Positions 9,856-17,054 of a stretch of 34,036 nucleotides of DNA are shown piece after piece. A program made the translations under genes and the position numbers. Source of the stretch: Bacteroidota bacterium (GTDB lineage Bacteria > Bacteroidota > Bacteroidia > Bacteroidales > F082); the NCBI GenBank assembly GCA_009773165.1, contig WOUZ01000022.1, positions 1-34,036 of the forward strand. Reading direction: 5' to 3'. Each line of letters opens with the position of its first letter. Position 1 is the stretch's first letter. The notes beneath the pieces were generated by a model that saw nothing but the letters and a program-made list of their open reading frames with translations, was not told the DNA's origin and did not search any database.

Positions 9856-9876
9856 TAACCGAAAAACCGATAAACA

Positions 9877-10137
9877 ATGGCACATAAAAAAGGAGCGGGT
9901 AGTTCGAATAACGGTCGTGAATCAGAAAGTAAACGACTGGGAGTTAAAATTTATGGCGGACAATTTGCCAAATCAGGCAATATTATCATTCGTCAGCGTG
10001 GGACAAAACACCACCCGGGAAACAATGTTGGAATAGGTAAAGATCATACCATTTTTGCACTTGTTGACGGTAAAGTTGAGTTTCGTAAGAAAATTGACAA
10101 CAGGTCATACGTCTCAATCATTCCTTCAGAAGCATAA
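9877..10137 (+). CDS. rpmA: 50S ribosomal protein L27
   Basis: This 86-residue L27 begins [16 protein letters not shown], with the [26 protein letters not shown] and KDHTIFAL signatures. In the ribosome its N-terminus reaches the peptidyl transferase centre. It starts directly at the mature-type MAHKKG end, without the cleaved N-terminal extension known in Firmicutes. It is the second gene of the rplU operon and is followed 43 bases later by a terminator. Confidence 0.98.
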   Translation: MAHKKGAGSSNNGRESESKRLGVKIYGGQFAKSGNIIIRQRGTKHHPGNNVGIGKDHTIFALVDGKVEFRKKIDNRSYVSIIPSEA

Positions 10138-10180
10138 AAAACGCTTCTTCGTTGGCTCTTATGCCAATCAAAAATATATC

Positions 10181-10212
10181 AAACCTGCCGATCAATCGCG
10201 CAGGTTTTTTTT
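10181..10212 (+). terminator. Rho-independent terminator of rplU-rpmA
   Basis: AAACCTGC (10181-10188) pairs with GCAGGTTT (10200-10207) and the run of eight T bases ends at 10212. The loop can form a small inner CGAT/ATCG pairing. Confidence 0.85.
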
Positions 10213-10357
10213 GTTTTTGTCTATATGAATTTTTCATTGAGCATCTTTTTGGAAAGAAGGCCTTTAAAAAAATACATCAATTCATAACATTCTTCGCGCT
10301 TTCAACTCGTTCTCAAGCATTAAAAAATACTATCAAAACTGCTCCTGACTTCGACAC

Positions 10358-10431
10358 GCGTCACCCAATAAAAACATATTCGTTTATATATTAGAGTGTT
10401 ATATATTTCATTTTTTCTGTTAGGGTGACGC
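10358..10431. repeat. Nine-base inverted repeat GCGTCACCC / GGGTGACGC
   Basis: GCGTCACCC (10358-10366) is repeated inverted at 10423-10431 around an AT-rich 56-base spacer. The core GGTGACGCA also occurs directly at 10424, 10613 and 11102. The right arm sits 27 bases before the transposase-like fragment, so it may be part of an old element end. This is an inference only. Confidence 0.4.
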
Positions 10432-10458
10432 AAAGAAAAAATAGTCATACCTTTATGT

Positions 10459-10617
10459 ATGTTTGTGCGCAAAAAGAAAAACCGCTCAGGGACTACAAGT
10501 GTGATAGTCATTAACAAGAGCGGAGGTGTATTCCATACTTCGAAAATTAAAAAAAGATTTGTTTGTAACGAAATGACATTTAGTGTGTTAAAGCTTTTGT
10601 ACCACCGATCTCGGTGA
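10459..10617 (+). pseudogene. Transposase N-terminal remnant, IS1634/IS4-like
   Basis: An ATG at 10459 opens a 52-codon frame beginning MFVRKKKNRSGTTSVIVINK. This closely resembles, from memory, the N-terminus of IS1634-type (IS4-superfamily) transposases of Bacteroidetes, which are about 500 residues or more. After residue 27 the similarity fades, and a TGA at 10615 ends the frame. No DDE-domain sequence follows in any frame I examined, so this is a remnant. It would have no activity. The identification rests on one short conserved motif; a small unrelated ORF is the alternative. Confidence 0.55.
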
Positions 10618-10620
10618 CGC

Positions 10621-10660
10621 AAGCCTCAACCATGACAAAGAATGGCTGCTTGAGGCTTTT
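10621..10660 (+). terminator. Terminator-like hairpin
   Basis: AAGCCTCAA (10621-10629) pairs with TTGAGGCTT (10650-10658), followed by TT. The loop is 20 bases and the T run is short. It lies just after the transposase remnant and may be its relic terminator. Confidence 0.45.
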
Positions 10661-10853
10661 CACTTCGATTTTTTCGCTGATGCAGCGATGCCGCAGACTT
10701 CTTGTTAAATTGTGGAATGAATTTGATGGTGGTGGGCACACATGGCTTGCTACCACTGCAAGATGATACTGATGAATAACTTCGGTTACTAAGATTCACA
10801 TCTATCCGGATGGGCTATACCGGCAATAAGCATCACTAAAGGTTCGTTTTCTT

Positions 10854-10877
10854 GTACTTTCCCTTGATGGAAAGTAC
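10854..10877. repeat. REP-like palindrome
   Basis: GTACTTTCC (10854-10862) and GGAAAGTAC (10869-10877) form a perfect 9-bp hairpin with a 6-base loop. Similar CTTGTACTTTC...GAAAGTAC hairpins are, as I recall, dispersed in intergenic regions of Bacteroidetes. There is no T run, so it is not an intrinsic terminator. Confidence 0.5.
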
Positions 10878-10891
10878 CAAAGATCATCAAA

Positions 10892-10922
10892 AGGTGACAG
10901 GTGACAGGGTGACGAGTGACAA
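10892..10922 (+). repeat. Short GTGACAG heptamer tract
   Basis: Four to five imperfect 7-base units (GGTGACA, GGTGACA, GGGTGAC, GAGTGAC). The length and composition match the larger tracts further right, with the G-rich strand on plus. Confidence 0.6.
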
Positions 10923-11122
10923 GGCTGCCTTGCCGGATTTTCTGTTGTTTTTTTATTCACCCGACCGCTGCCCCGTGGGGCGCACGAGGCTCACGCACCC
11001 ATCCCGGTGATGTTGGGAAGTGTTTTATGGATATGTGATTCCCAAAAAGTCTTTGAATCCAGAGGTAATGATTCGATTAGGCCTTTGGCATTTCGGTTTT
11101 AGGTGACGCATTGTGGAAGTCA

Positions 11123-11210
11123 GGAAAAAAAAGGAACGGATAAAACACTTATCCACGGCACTACAGTATTTGATATAACTGTTTAAACCGGACTGGTTTT
11201 ATCCGTTCCT
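11123..11210 (-). terminator. Terminator of the oxidase/NO reductase operon
   Basis: On the minus strand a 15-bp perfect stem, AGGAACGGATAAAAC (11210-11196) pairing with 11146-11132, is followed at once by a run of eight T bases (11131-11124). The 49-base loop is long for an intrinsic terminator, but internal pairing is possible. It lies 42 bases after the subunit I stop. Confidence 0.75.
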
Positions 11211-11251
11211 GTAATTCAACTAAAATTTGCTTCCTGCAACATCTATTTTAT

Positions 11252-12877
11252 TTATGCTTTAGGTATCAAATCTTCAGTTTTAATTGCTGGTGCTTTAAAA
11301 ATACCCAGCAATCCGTTTATCCCCACCGTCATAATAACATTATAAAGAAAAGCCAGAAAAGCAATTAACAGCAATGCTCCTGAAATTGCGGCCAACACCA
11401 TATACGGCATAAACTCACCATTTATATACAAAGTGCGTCTGAGCATACCATGTAGTCCGGCCATTCCCATAAAGGCACCCATTCCGATACCTCCAATGAG
11501 GTGGGCCCAGAAATGTATATTTGTTAATTTCTGACTATAAAGTTTTGCTCCGTTGGTAAGTATTGGCAGCAGGAAATAAATGGCAGAATACAAGGTCATA
11601 CTTAAACCAATAAGTATCGCAACATGAACATGTGGGCCAATAATCCATTGCGTGTTGTGTAAAATACGGTTCAAGCCAAGGTCGGCCTGCATAATACCAG
11701 CTGGTACGGCGAGTGCAAATCCTAGTAAACCTCCTAAAAGGAATTTCAGCGGATTCGACATTTTCAGCGGACGGGCACTCCATAAAGTAGCCAGTGTTAT
11801 AAAAAAGGCAAGTCCCTGAGTGATAAGCTCGAAAGCGGTTACCATTTCGCCTGATACAACTTTTAACCAGCCGGGTTGAGCCTGATCACTCATCAGGTGA
11901 TGCGACCAAACAGTCCATGACACTATCAGTTCAATAAGCAAGGCTGCACGTGCCCAGTTCTCCATAAATAACTTTTTCCCTGTGATCAAAGTGGCAAGCA
12001 AATACCAGGTACCTGCCACAAATATCAGTACTAAACCATCTGCAATAAGATCGAGACCCCACCAGAACCAGTTTTTGTATAAAAGGGCGTCTACAGCAGT
12101 TTCTTTCAGATCAAATCCCAGCAATGCGCCAACCATATAAACCAGAATCAGCACGCCCGTAAAAAGTATAATGGCCGCATTTAAAGCAACATCAACTGTT
12201 CCACGTGCAATAGCAGCAACAGGAAGTGAAACCAGATGCTCTTGCCGGTTTTTCTTTTTTGAAAACAGGTTTTTAAACCCGCTGTATCCGAGTGCCGATC
12301 CCAATAACGCAGAGGCCGGCTGTTTCTTCCAACCATTGGGAGTATATAGTATTGTTTTGAAAATATTTATAACAAACAGTGCGGTTCCAACCATCACAAT
12401 GGCAATGCCAAGGATAAAAAAAGTACCACCGACAACACTGAATTGGGTAAAATCGGCAGGCAATGGCCAATATAATGTGTATAAAGGCGCATAATGGGAT
12501 ATAAATCCGGCAGCCCAAAAAATGAAGGTTCCGATGGCTATGCACCAGAACGTCCAGTTGGCCATTTTGATGCTCCATAAGGGTTTGTTCATCAAAAAAG
12601 GAACAAGAAACAGAAAAGCACCAAAAACAATTAAATAGGTAGAACCAAAAATTCCTACCAATGGGTGCGCTGTAAGTATGGCAAAATACTGATTAGTAGT
12701 TACAGCCTCAATAGGGCTGACAGCATACATTCTCATAATCATTCCCTCTATTACAACAAGACCGTAATAAAGCAGACCGACTACCACAAAACGCAGTGTT
12801 ATCTTTTGCAAGGGAGTTAGTGATGTGTGTTTAAACAATCCCTGTTCTCCATTCATTAATGTATTTATATAGCTCAT
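11252..12877 (-). CDS. Divergent heme-copper oxidase subunit I, NO reductase-like
   Basis: This 541-residue protein has about 12-14 membrane helices and belongs to the heme-copper oxidase superfamily. Candidate ligands are H71 (helix II, TAHPLVG; low-spin heme), H326-H327 (WSHHLM; active-site metal) and H416 and H418 (GPHVHVA; active-site and low-spin hemes). The helix VI ligand is not His: in place of HPEVY (oxidases) or HLWVEG (cNOR/qNOR) it reads WWGLDLIADG, with D276 and D280 at the NorB His and Glu positions. The cross-linked Tyr of oxygen-reducing enzymes is also absent. This points to an NO reductase-like or otherwise atypical enzyme in the inner membrane. It is second in an operon 29 bases after subunit II, beside an NsrR-like regulator that supports an NO role. 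The exact substrate remains inferred. Confidence 0.85.
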   Translation of the reverse strand: MSYINTLMNGEQGLFKHTSLTPLQKITLRFVVVGLLYYGLVVIEGMIMRMYAVSPIEAVTTNQYFAILTAHPLVGIFGSTYLIVFGAFLFLVPFLMNKPLWSIKMANWTFWCIAIGTFIFWAAGFISHYAPLYTLYWPLPADFTQFSVVGGTFFILGIAIVMVGTALFVINIFKTILYTPNGWKKQPASALLGSALGYSGFKNLFSKKKNRQEHLVSLPVAAIARGTVDVALNAAIILFTGVLILVYMVGALLGFDLKETAVDALLYKNWFWWGLDLIADGLVLIFVAGTWYLLATLITGKKLFMENWARAALLIELIVSWTVWSHHLMSDQAQPGWLKVVSGEMVTAFELITQGLAFFITLATLWSARPLKMSNPLKFLLGGLLGFALAVPAGIMQADLGLNRILHNTQWIIGPHVHVAILIGLSMTLYSAIYFLLPILTNGAKLYSQKLTNIHFWAHLIGGIGMGAFMGMAGLHGMLRRTLYINGEFMPYMVLAAISGALLLIAFLAFLYNVIMTVGINGLLGIFKAPAIKTEDLIPKA

Positions 12878-12906
12878 ATTAACAAGTTTTTTGTTTTTTC
12901 TTAAAA

Positions 12907-13452
12907 TTAATCAGTTACTTCCACTACATCCTTTTCGACCATAAATACACCATCCGGTCCAGAGTATTCCGTTGAACGGATTGAATAAACACCAGGCCTG
13001 TCGAATTGCCACAGGATATCGTTGTTGTGGCCAGGCAAAACCTGCATCTGGAAAACCATCGTGTTATCGTTACGAAACAGGCCAAATCCATAGGTAAGAT
13101 CACCTGAAGTAACATTGAATAACACTTTGTCGTTCGTTTTAATCATCATTTTTTCAGCCGGAAGCTGAAATTTGTGATTCTGAACACTGATGTCGAAAAC
13201 CTTATCGGCTTTAATGTCTGCCCTTTCCATATCCATTGGTTTCCACGGGATGGTATGCAGAGTTACCATGTGGATTGATACGCCAAGAAGGATGAGGAAT
13301 CCTACAAAAGTGTAAAAGAAGGCCGGTTTCACTTTCGAAGGGCCATGTGTTGTTACACGATATCCGAACCAGGCCATCAATAGTATGATTGCCAGCGCGT
13401 AAAAAGTGTAAATTAATGTTTGTCCGAATAGGACGGTGTTCGAGTCTACCAT
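12907..13452 (-). CDS. COX2-like cupredoxin subunit lacking the CuA site
   Basis: This 181-residue protein has two N-terminal membrane helices (about 12-30 and 43-62) and a periplasmic cupredoxin domain. The CuA motif CxExCGxxHxxM aligns exactly with STEYSGPDGVFM (residues 160-171). Both Cys are Ser and the His is Gly, while Glu, Gly and Met remain. The upstream CuA His is Tyr (TSGDLTYGF, Y121). The domain therefore should not bind CuA, as in quinol-oxidising family members, so electrons probably do not come from cytochrome c through CuA. It is the partner of the downstream subunit I (29-base gap) and is first in the pair. The start MVDSNTVLF follows an A-rich leader. Confidence 0.85.
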   Translation of the reverse strand: MVDSNTVLFGQTLIYTFYALAIILLMAWFGYRVTTHGPSKVKPAFFYTFVGFLILLGVSIHMVTLHTIPWKPMDMERADIKADKVFDISVQNHKFQLPAEKMMIKTNDKVLFNVTSGDLTYGFGLFRNDNTMVFQMQVLPGHNNDILWQFDRPGVYSIRSTEYSGPDGVFMVEKDVVEVTD

Positions 13453-13492
13453 AATTTCTCGTTTTTTTTAATGATTTAATAATTTAGGTACT

Positions 13493-13522
13493 ACATATAT
13501 TAATTATAGCCAGCTAATATGT
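13493..13522. promoter_or_regulatory. Imperfect inverted repeat upstream of the oxidase operon
   Basis: ACATATATTA (13493-13502) and TAATATGT (13515-13522) form an imperfect palindrome in the 104-base gap between the regulator stop and the subunit II start. It is a candidate operator for the Rrf2 regulator, but no family consensus for this phylum was available to compare, and no clean TAnnTTTG promoter is visible in the gap. Confidence 0.3.
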
Positions 13523-13556
13523 GTTTCATTAGAAAAGTTTATCAAAGAGCGATTAT

Positions 13557-13952
13557 TTATAAAAGCAAATCTGCCAGGGTGGTGGTTTTAATTGTTTCGA
13601 GAAATGCCTGCTTTGGTTTTTCCCAAATGTGATGCAAGGCGCAAGGTTTATCAACCGGGCAAACTGAGTTTCCCAATACACAGCCTTCAAATGATTGTAA
13701 ATCTTCAACCGAATTGATAATTTCGGAAAAATAGATGGTTTCAATTGGCCGGGCAAATACATATCCGCCACTCCTGCCACGTGTAGCATTGATAAAACCA
13801 CTTTTCGACAAATCAGTTAACAGACGCATGAGGTAGCGCTTTGGTATTTCAAGTTCCTCGTAAAGACTTTGAGCCGAAAACTGAGTTTCGTTATTCAACG
13901 CCATATAGGTAAGTATCCTTAAGGCGTATTCCGATGTTTTACTTATAAACAT
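13557..13952 (-). CDS. Rrf2-family regulator, NsrR-like [Fe-S] NO sensor
   Basis: This 131-residue Rrf2 protein has a winged helix N-terminus (SEYALRILTYMALN, then PKRYLMRLLTDLSKSGFINATRGRSGGYVFAR). Three cysteines occur in CVLGNSVCPVDKPCALH (residues about 91-105; C-x6-C-x5-C), the cluster-ligand arrangement of NsrR, where spacing varies between species. NsrR binds an iron-sulfur cluster that NO destroys, relieving repression of NO-detoxification genes. Here it lies 104 bases upstream of, and on the same strand as, an NO reductase-like pair, which fits that job well. IscR-type sensing is the alternative but there is no isc or suf gene nearby. Autoregulation is suggested by a palindrome just upstream of its start. 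Confidence 0.85.
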   Translation of the reverse strand: MFISKTSEYALRILTYMALNNETQFSAQSLYEELEIPKRYLMRLLTDLSKSGFINATRGRSGGYVFARPIETIYFSEIINSVEDLQSFEGCVLGNSVCPVDKPCALHHIWEKPKQAFLETIKTTTLADLLL

Positions 13953-13957
13953 AAATT

Positions 13958-13989
13958 AATACTTACAGGTATTATATTGTGCAAATATA
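13958..13989 (-). promoter_or_regulatory. Promoter and candidate operator of the Rrf2 gene
   Basis: Read on minus, TATATTTG (13989-13982) matches TAnnTTTG. Between it and the start codon lies AATACTTACAGGTATT (13958-13973), a palindrome of AATAC/GTATT arms where a repressor would block transcription. No good -33 TTTG is present. Confidence 0.45.
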
Positions 13990-14041
13990 TACCAATATTG
14001 AAAGTATTGATCTAAAAGTGAAATATTTATTTTTAAAATGA

Positions 14042-14130
14042 CCGGAAGCCGGAAGCCGGAAGCCGGAGATCAGAGGTCGGAAGTCGGAGGACTAAGAGAC
14101 TGAGTGACGGAGAGAGGGGGTTTGGAGAGG
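14042..14130 (+). repeat. Imperfect 7/8-mer purine-rich tract 1
   Basis: The tract opens with four GGAAGCC-type units, passes to GGTCGGA/AGTCGGA units and ends in GACTGAGTGACGGAGA octamers. The purine-rich strand is plus. It lies 90 bases upstream of the Rrf2 gene start. The following 300 bases to 14430 are AT-rich, with no gene and no clear promoter. Confidence 0.8.
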
Positions 14131-14430
14131 AAATTATTTTGATACAAAAAGGTCAGGTGCATTTGGTGGATGAATAAAAAACAATTTTACTTTTGGGATC
14201 CAATGTTAAATAACAAAGTTATGCCGGAAAGCTGTATTTTGACTTCGACAACAATTTCACACCACAATATGAGATTTATTTGAACTGTTCATGTTATTTG
14301 CTTAGAGATTAGTGGAGTTGTAGTTAATTTTAGAATAACCGCTAAATTTTGAGTGTGTAATTGTTGGAAGAATGTTTAAAGAATAACATAGCAATTTTGA
14401 AATGATCATAATAAATTTAAAAATTAAAAT

Positions 14431-14898
14431 ATGAAATATACCAAGAGTAAGAGATTGCAATCAAATCGGCTTCTATTTTTAGGGGTTCTATTAATTTTAT
14501 TGGGATTATTCATTGGTTTATTCATTCCAATGATGACAAATCCCAGAATGGGGCTTACAGCTCATCTGGAAGGTGTTATGAATGGTATGTTATTGGTTAT
14601 TCTGGGACTTATTTGGAACAGAATAATATTAAATGACAGATGGTTAACTTATACATTTTGGCTAACACTCTATGGTTCTTTCGCAAATTTTGTGGCTGTT
14701 TTTATTGCAGCTTTAACAGGAGCAGGAAAAATGATGCCCATAGCAGGAGGTAAAGAAGGTACAGCTGTTATTGAAGGACTTATTTCATTCTTACTTATAA
14801 CACTTGCACTTGCAATGATTTTTGTTTGTATAGTTATTTTGACCGGACTTTATAGAAATCTAAACCAGGCTATTGACAATGACCAAAACAATAAATAG
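14431..14898 (+). CDS. Hydroxylaminobenzene mutase-like membrane protein
   Basis: This 155-residue protein has four hydrophobic helices. The stretch NPRMGLTAHLEGVMNGMLL (about 37-55) and the later FWLTLYGSFANF and GAGKMMPIAGG match my memory of the HabA/HabB hydroxylaminobenzene mutase family, which rearranges hydroxylaminobenzene to 2-aminophenol. The true substrate in relatives outside nitroarene degraders is unclear, and no other nitroarene gene is nearby. It is a single gene, followed about 70 bases later by structured element A, which may end its transcript. The ATG follows an A-rich leader, with no Shine-Dalgarno, normal for this phylum. Confidence 0.65.
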   Translation: MKYTKSKRLQSNRLLFLGVLLILLGLFIGLFIPMMTNPRMGLTAHLEGVMNGMLLVILGLIWNRIILNDRWLTYTFWLTLYGSFANFVAVFIAALTGAGKMMPIAGGKEGTAVIEGLISFLLITLALAMIFVCIVILTGLYRNLNQAIDNDQNNK

Positions 14899-14965
14899 AC
14901 TTCTTAAGAAGATGGTTTTGGATGCAATATTGAGATATTAATTGAAACATGGAAAGCTATTAGGT

Positions 14966-15036
14966 AACGCCAAGTCGAATTACCGAAGAGAAGCGAAAAA
15001 AGAGCCATTATGCTGATAAGGGGTAATGGTTTTTTG
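14966..15036 (+). ncRNA. Structured intergenic element, copy A
   Basis: The element reads AACGCCAAGTCGAAT, then stem ATTACC (14979-14984) pairing with GGTAAT (15022-15027) around a conserved loop containing GAAAAAAGAGCCATTAT and CTGATAAGG. An alternative and incompatible hairpin, CCATTA (15005-15010) with TAATGG (15024-15029), is followed by T6 (15030-15035) and looks like an intrinsic terminator. A second copy lies at 16243. It could be a terminator-type repeat, or an RNA switch with two folds. The rest of 14899-15313 is AT-rich with no gene seen. Confidence 0.5.
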
Positions 15037-15313
15037 GTATGTTTACTTTTGAGTGAAAAACCGCAGTGACTAATCTGCTTTAAACGGAAAATTATATGTT
15101 TTTGGAATAGCAGGCTTAGGGTGGAAGTTCTGTTAAAGTTTTAAACACTAAAAAGTCCGGTGGATGGCTTAAATATCTTTTTTTTTTAAATTTACGCGAA
15201 AATATGAATTTCACCCATTAACCCAAGTGAAATATTTACGCAAAAGTGCGGGTATTCACGTGTTAGCCACCAGGCAAGAAAAAATCCTGCGACCAAGATA
15301 AATAAGAGAAAAT

Positions 15314-15883
15314 ATGAAAGTACGAGAAAGCGGAATGCCTGAGTAAAAATTATGGAATGACTTTTTTGATACGGACTTGATTTTATCTGAATTGCTGATT
15401 GATTCCCGGATAAATGATTTAGTTGAGATAGGAAGTGGATATGGAACATTTACGATACCAACTGCTCAATTACTGAAAGGAAAATTGTTTGCCTTTGACA
15501 TCGAAAAGGATATGATTGATTATTTATCCAAAAAACTATCAAATCATAAAATTGACAATATAATCCTGGAGCAAAGAGATATTTTGACCCAAACTACTGG
15601 GTTAGCTGATAATTCGGTTGATTATGTAATGCTTTTTAATATTCTTCATCATGATTCACCGAAAGACTTTTTAAATGAGTCATTTCGGATTTTAAAACAA
15701 AACGGCAAACTTGGGATTATTCATTGGCGAAGCGATATTTCAACTCCACGAGGACCTGACTTGAATATAAGACCTAAACCTGAGCATATAATTGATATGA
15801 TTGACAATAAAAGATTTAATATTGCAAAAAAACCTTTTATTTTGGAGCCTTATCATTACGGTTTAGTAATTTCAAAAATTTAA
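15314..15883 (+). pseudogene. Class I SAM methyltransferase with an early in-frame stop
   Basis: The frame from ATG 15314 reads MKVRESGMPE, then TAA (15344-15346), then KLWNDFFDTDLILSELL and on to 15883. MKVRESGMPE followed by a W-x-x-FFD segment is the recognised start of a methyltransferase family, so the stop interrupts codon 11 of a gene of about 189 codons. Downstream are motif I (VEIGSGYGTFTIPTA), the acidic motif II (FAFDIEKD) and a motif IV/VI region (DYVMLFNILHH). An alternative TTG start at 15377 would give a 168-residue product that keeps the SAM site but loses the N-terminal cap. It lies 11 bases before a DsrE-like gene. Substrate unknown. Confidence 0.75.
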
Positions 15884-15894
15884 ATATACAGAAT

Positions 15895-16215
15895 ATGAAA
15901 ATTGGAATCATTATAGAAACAAAAGAATATGAAAAAGCATGGAATGCTTTTCGATTTGCAGTAACAGCAAAAAAACAAAATCATGAAGTGAAGGTTTTTT
16001 TGATGGGAGAAGCTGTTGAATGTGAAGGGCTAACACATGAAAAATACAACGTTGACGAGCAATTAAAATCATTTGTAGCTATTGGCGGCGAAATACTTGC
16101 TTGTGGCACTTGTTTAAAATCAAGACAACTAAACGAAACCGATGCTTGTCCAATTTCTACAATGATTGATTGTGTAAATCTTGTTGTTTGGGCGGACAAA
16201 ACAGTAACTTTTTAA
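15895..16215 (+). CDS. DsrE/DsrF-like small sulfur-relay family protein
   Basis: This 106-residue cytosolic protein has the DsrE-like Rossmann-type pattern: MKIGIIIETKEYEKAWNAFRFA, VKVFLMGEAVEC and a late Cys-rich segment GGEILACGTCLKSRQLNETDACP (about 65-87), ending NLVVWADKTVTF. The CGTC cysteines resemble the active Cys region of sulfur-relay relatives, which carry sulfane sulfur. It is 11 bases after the methyltransferase frame, so the two were probably an operon. The real donor or acceptor is unknown. Confidence 0.8.
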   Translation: MKIGIIIETKEYEKAWNAFRFAVTAKKQNHEVKVFLMGEAVECEGLTHEKYNVDEQLKSFVAIGGEILACGTCLKSRQLNETDACPISTMIDCVNLVVWADKTVTF

Positions 16216-16242
16216 TGGAAAAGAAAAGAATGCCATTTAATT

Positions 16243-16307
16243 AACACCAAGTCGAATAGCCAAAAACCCTTGAAAAAGAGCCATTATTCTGATGAGGGTT
16301 TAGGGCT
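16243..16307 (+). ncRNA. Structured intergenic element, copy B
   Basis: The element begins AACACCAAGTCGAAT like copy A. Its stems differ but still pair: AGCC (16258-16261) with GGCT (16304-16307), and AAACCCT (16264-16270) with AGGGTTT (16295-16301). The loop keeps GAAAAAGAGCCATTAT and CTGATGAGG. It lies 27 bases after the DsrE-like stop. There is no T run, so simple termination is less likely than in copy A. Confidence 0.5.
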
Positions 16308-16371
16308 GATTTGAGGATTTGAGGATTTGACCCGAAACTTTTGGGTTTGAGGATTTATGATTTGAGGATTT
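16308..16371 (+). repeat. GATTTGAG octamer tract
   Basis: Imperfect direct units GATTTGAG, about five copies, interrupted by CCCGAAACTTTTGGG, which can form a small hairpin. It directly abuts structured element B. Same polarity as the purine tracts. Confidence 0.65.
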
Positions 16372-16425
16372 TAAAGATTTATATGTGTGTTTGAAGAATA
16401 GTCCTTGCAATGGCTTGGTGACATT

Positions 16426-16626
16426 TGGGACTTTTGGGACTGAGTGACTTAGAGACTAAGAGACTAAGAGACTGGGTGGCGGAGAGAGGGGGAGAGACGA
16501 GTCAGTTGCAAGGTCAGAGGTCGGAGGTCGGAGGTCAGTGGTCGGAGGACTGAGAGACTGATTATTTTGACTTTAGCGACTTGAATGAGGTAGGCGAATT
16601 GAGCGGGTTTAGCGAGGTGGGTATGG
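16426..16626 (+). repeat. Imperfect 7/8-mer purine-rich tract 2
   Basis: GACTGAGT / GACTAAGA octamers are followed by GGTCGGA heptamers (dense to about 16560), then a more decayed part. The purine strand is plus. It lies between the DsrE-like gene and a SpoIIAA-like gene on the other strand; no gene is supported in 16216-16679. Confidence 0.75.
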
Positions 16627-16679
16627 TTCGTGATCATTAAAACATGGGTTTGGAGTGGTGTCTGAGAATTTGGCAATTA

Positions 16680-17054
16680 CTACAGTAAAAAATTGATGGC
16701 AGATTCCAAGGTTGTGAACGTTTTAATGTGAAAATCCAGTTTTTTACTTGCTGTTGTTTCGTACATCAATGAAAATAAGGTTTCGTTGGGTCCATCAACA
16801 ATAACTGCATTTCGCTTGTCCTTCAGAATGTCCTTCAAGGATATGAGAAATGAATCAACAATGGGTATATCTTTGGTGGTGAATGCAAATTTGGCGTCCC
16901 GGTAATCACTGATCAGATTGTAGTTTTCACGACTAAATTCAGGCATGAGGATGAGTTGCTCCCAGGCTCGTCGTACGTCTTGCCGTTCGATTGTGCCTGA
17001 ATGCCTGTAGTGAATGTACTTTTTTTCGTGGTTAATTTCAAAAGAGTGATTCAT
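16680..17054 (-). CDS. SpoIIAA/STAS-like small cytosolic protein
   Basis: This 124-residue protein has no signal or membrane segment. The pattern YIHYRHSGTIERQDVRRAWEQL, then NLISDYRDAKFAFT and late FHIKTFTTLESAINFLL, resembles short SpoIIAA-like/STAS-type proteins common in Bacteroidetes, in which an alternating alpha-beta fold ends in a helix. No phospho-acceptor Ser can be assigned with confidence. It stands alone between two repeat tracts, reads minus, and has no operon partner. Confidence 0.7.
   Translation of the reverse strand: MNHSFEINHEKKYIHYRHSGTIERQDVRRAWEQLILMPEFSRENYNLISDYRDAKFAFTTKDIPIVDSFLISLKDILKDKRNAVIVDGPNETLFSLMYETTASKKLDFHIKTFTTLESAINFLL

Larger units (their letters stand above)
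10618..11122. other. Gene-free stretch with hairpins and short repeats
   Basis: I see no supported coding sequence here. It holds a terminator-like hairpin, a REP-like hairpin and a short GTGACAG tract (listed separately), a TCGCTG-ATG-CAGCGA hairpin at about 10675-10689, and a GC-rich palindrome GCCCCGTGGGGC at 10970-10981. It may be decayed mobile DNA, given the transposase fragment next to it. Confidence 0.5.

Noticed and set aside
10320-10622. 100-codon minus-strand ORF
   Set aside because: Antisense to the transposase-like fragment and inverted repeat; no recognisable protein features.
14966-16307. Integron attC sites at the two AAC...CCAAGTCGAAT elements
   Set aside because: No complementary GTT-ending right core site and no integrase; the paired arms lie inside, not at the ends.
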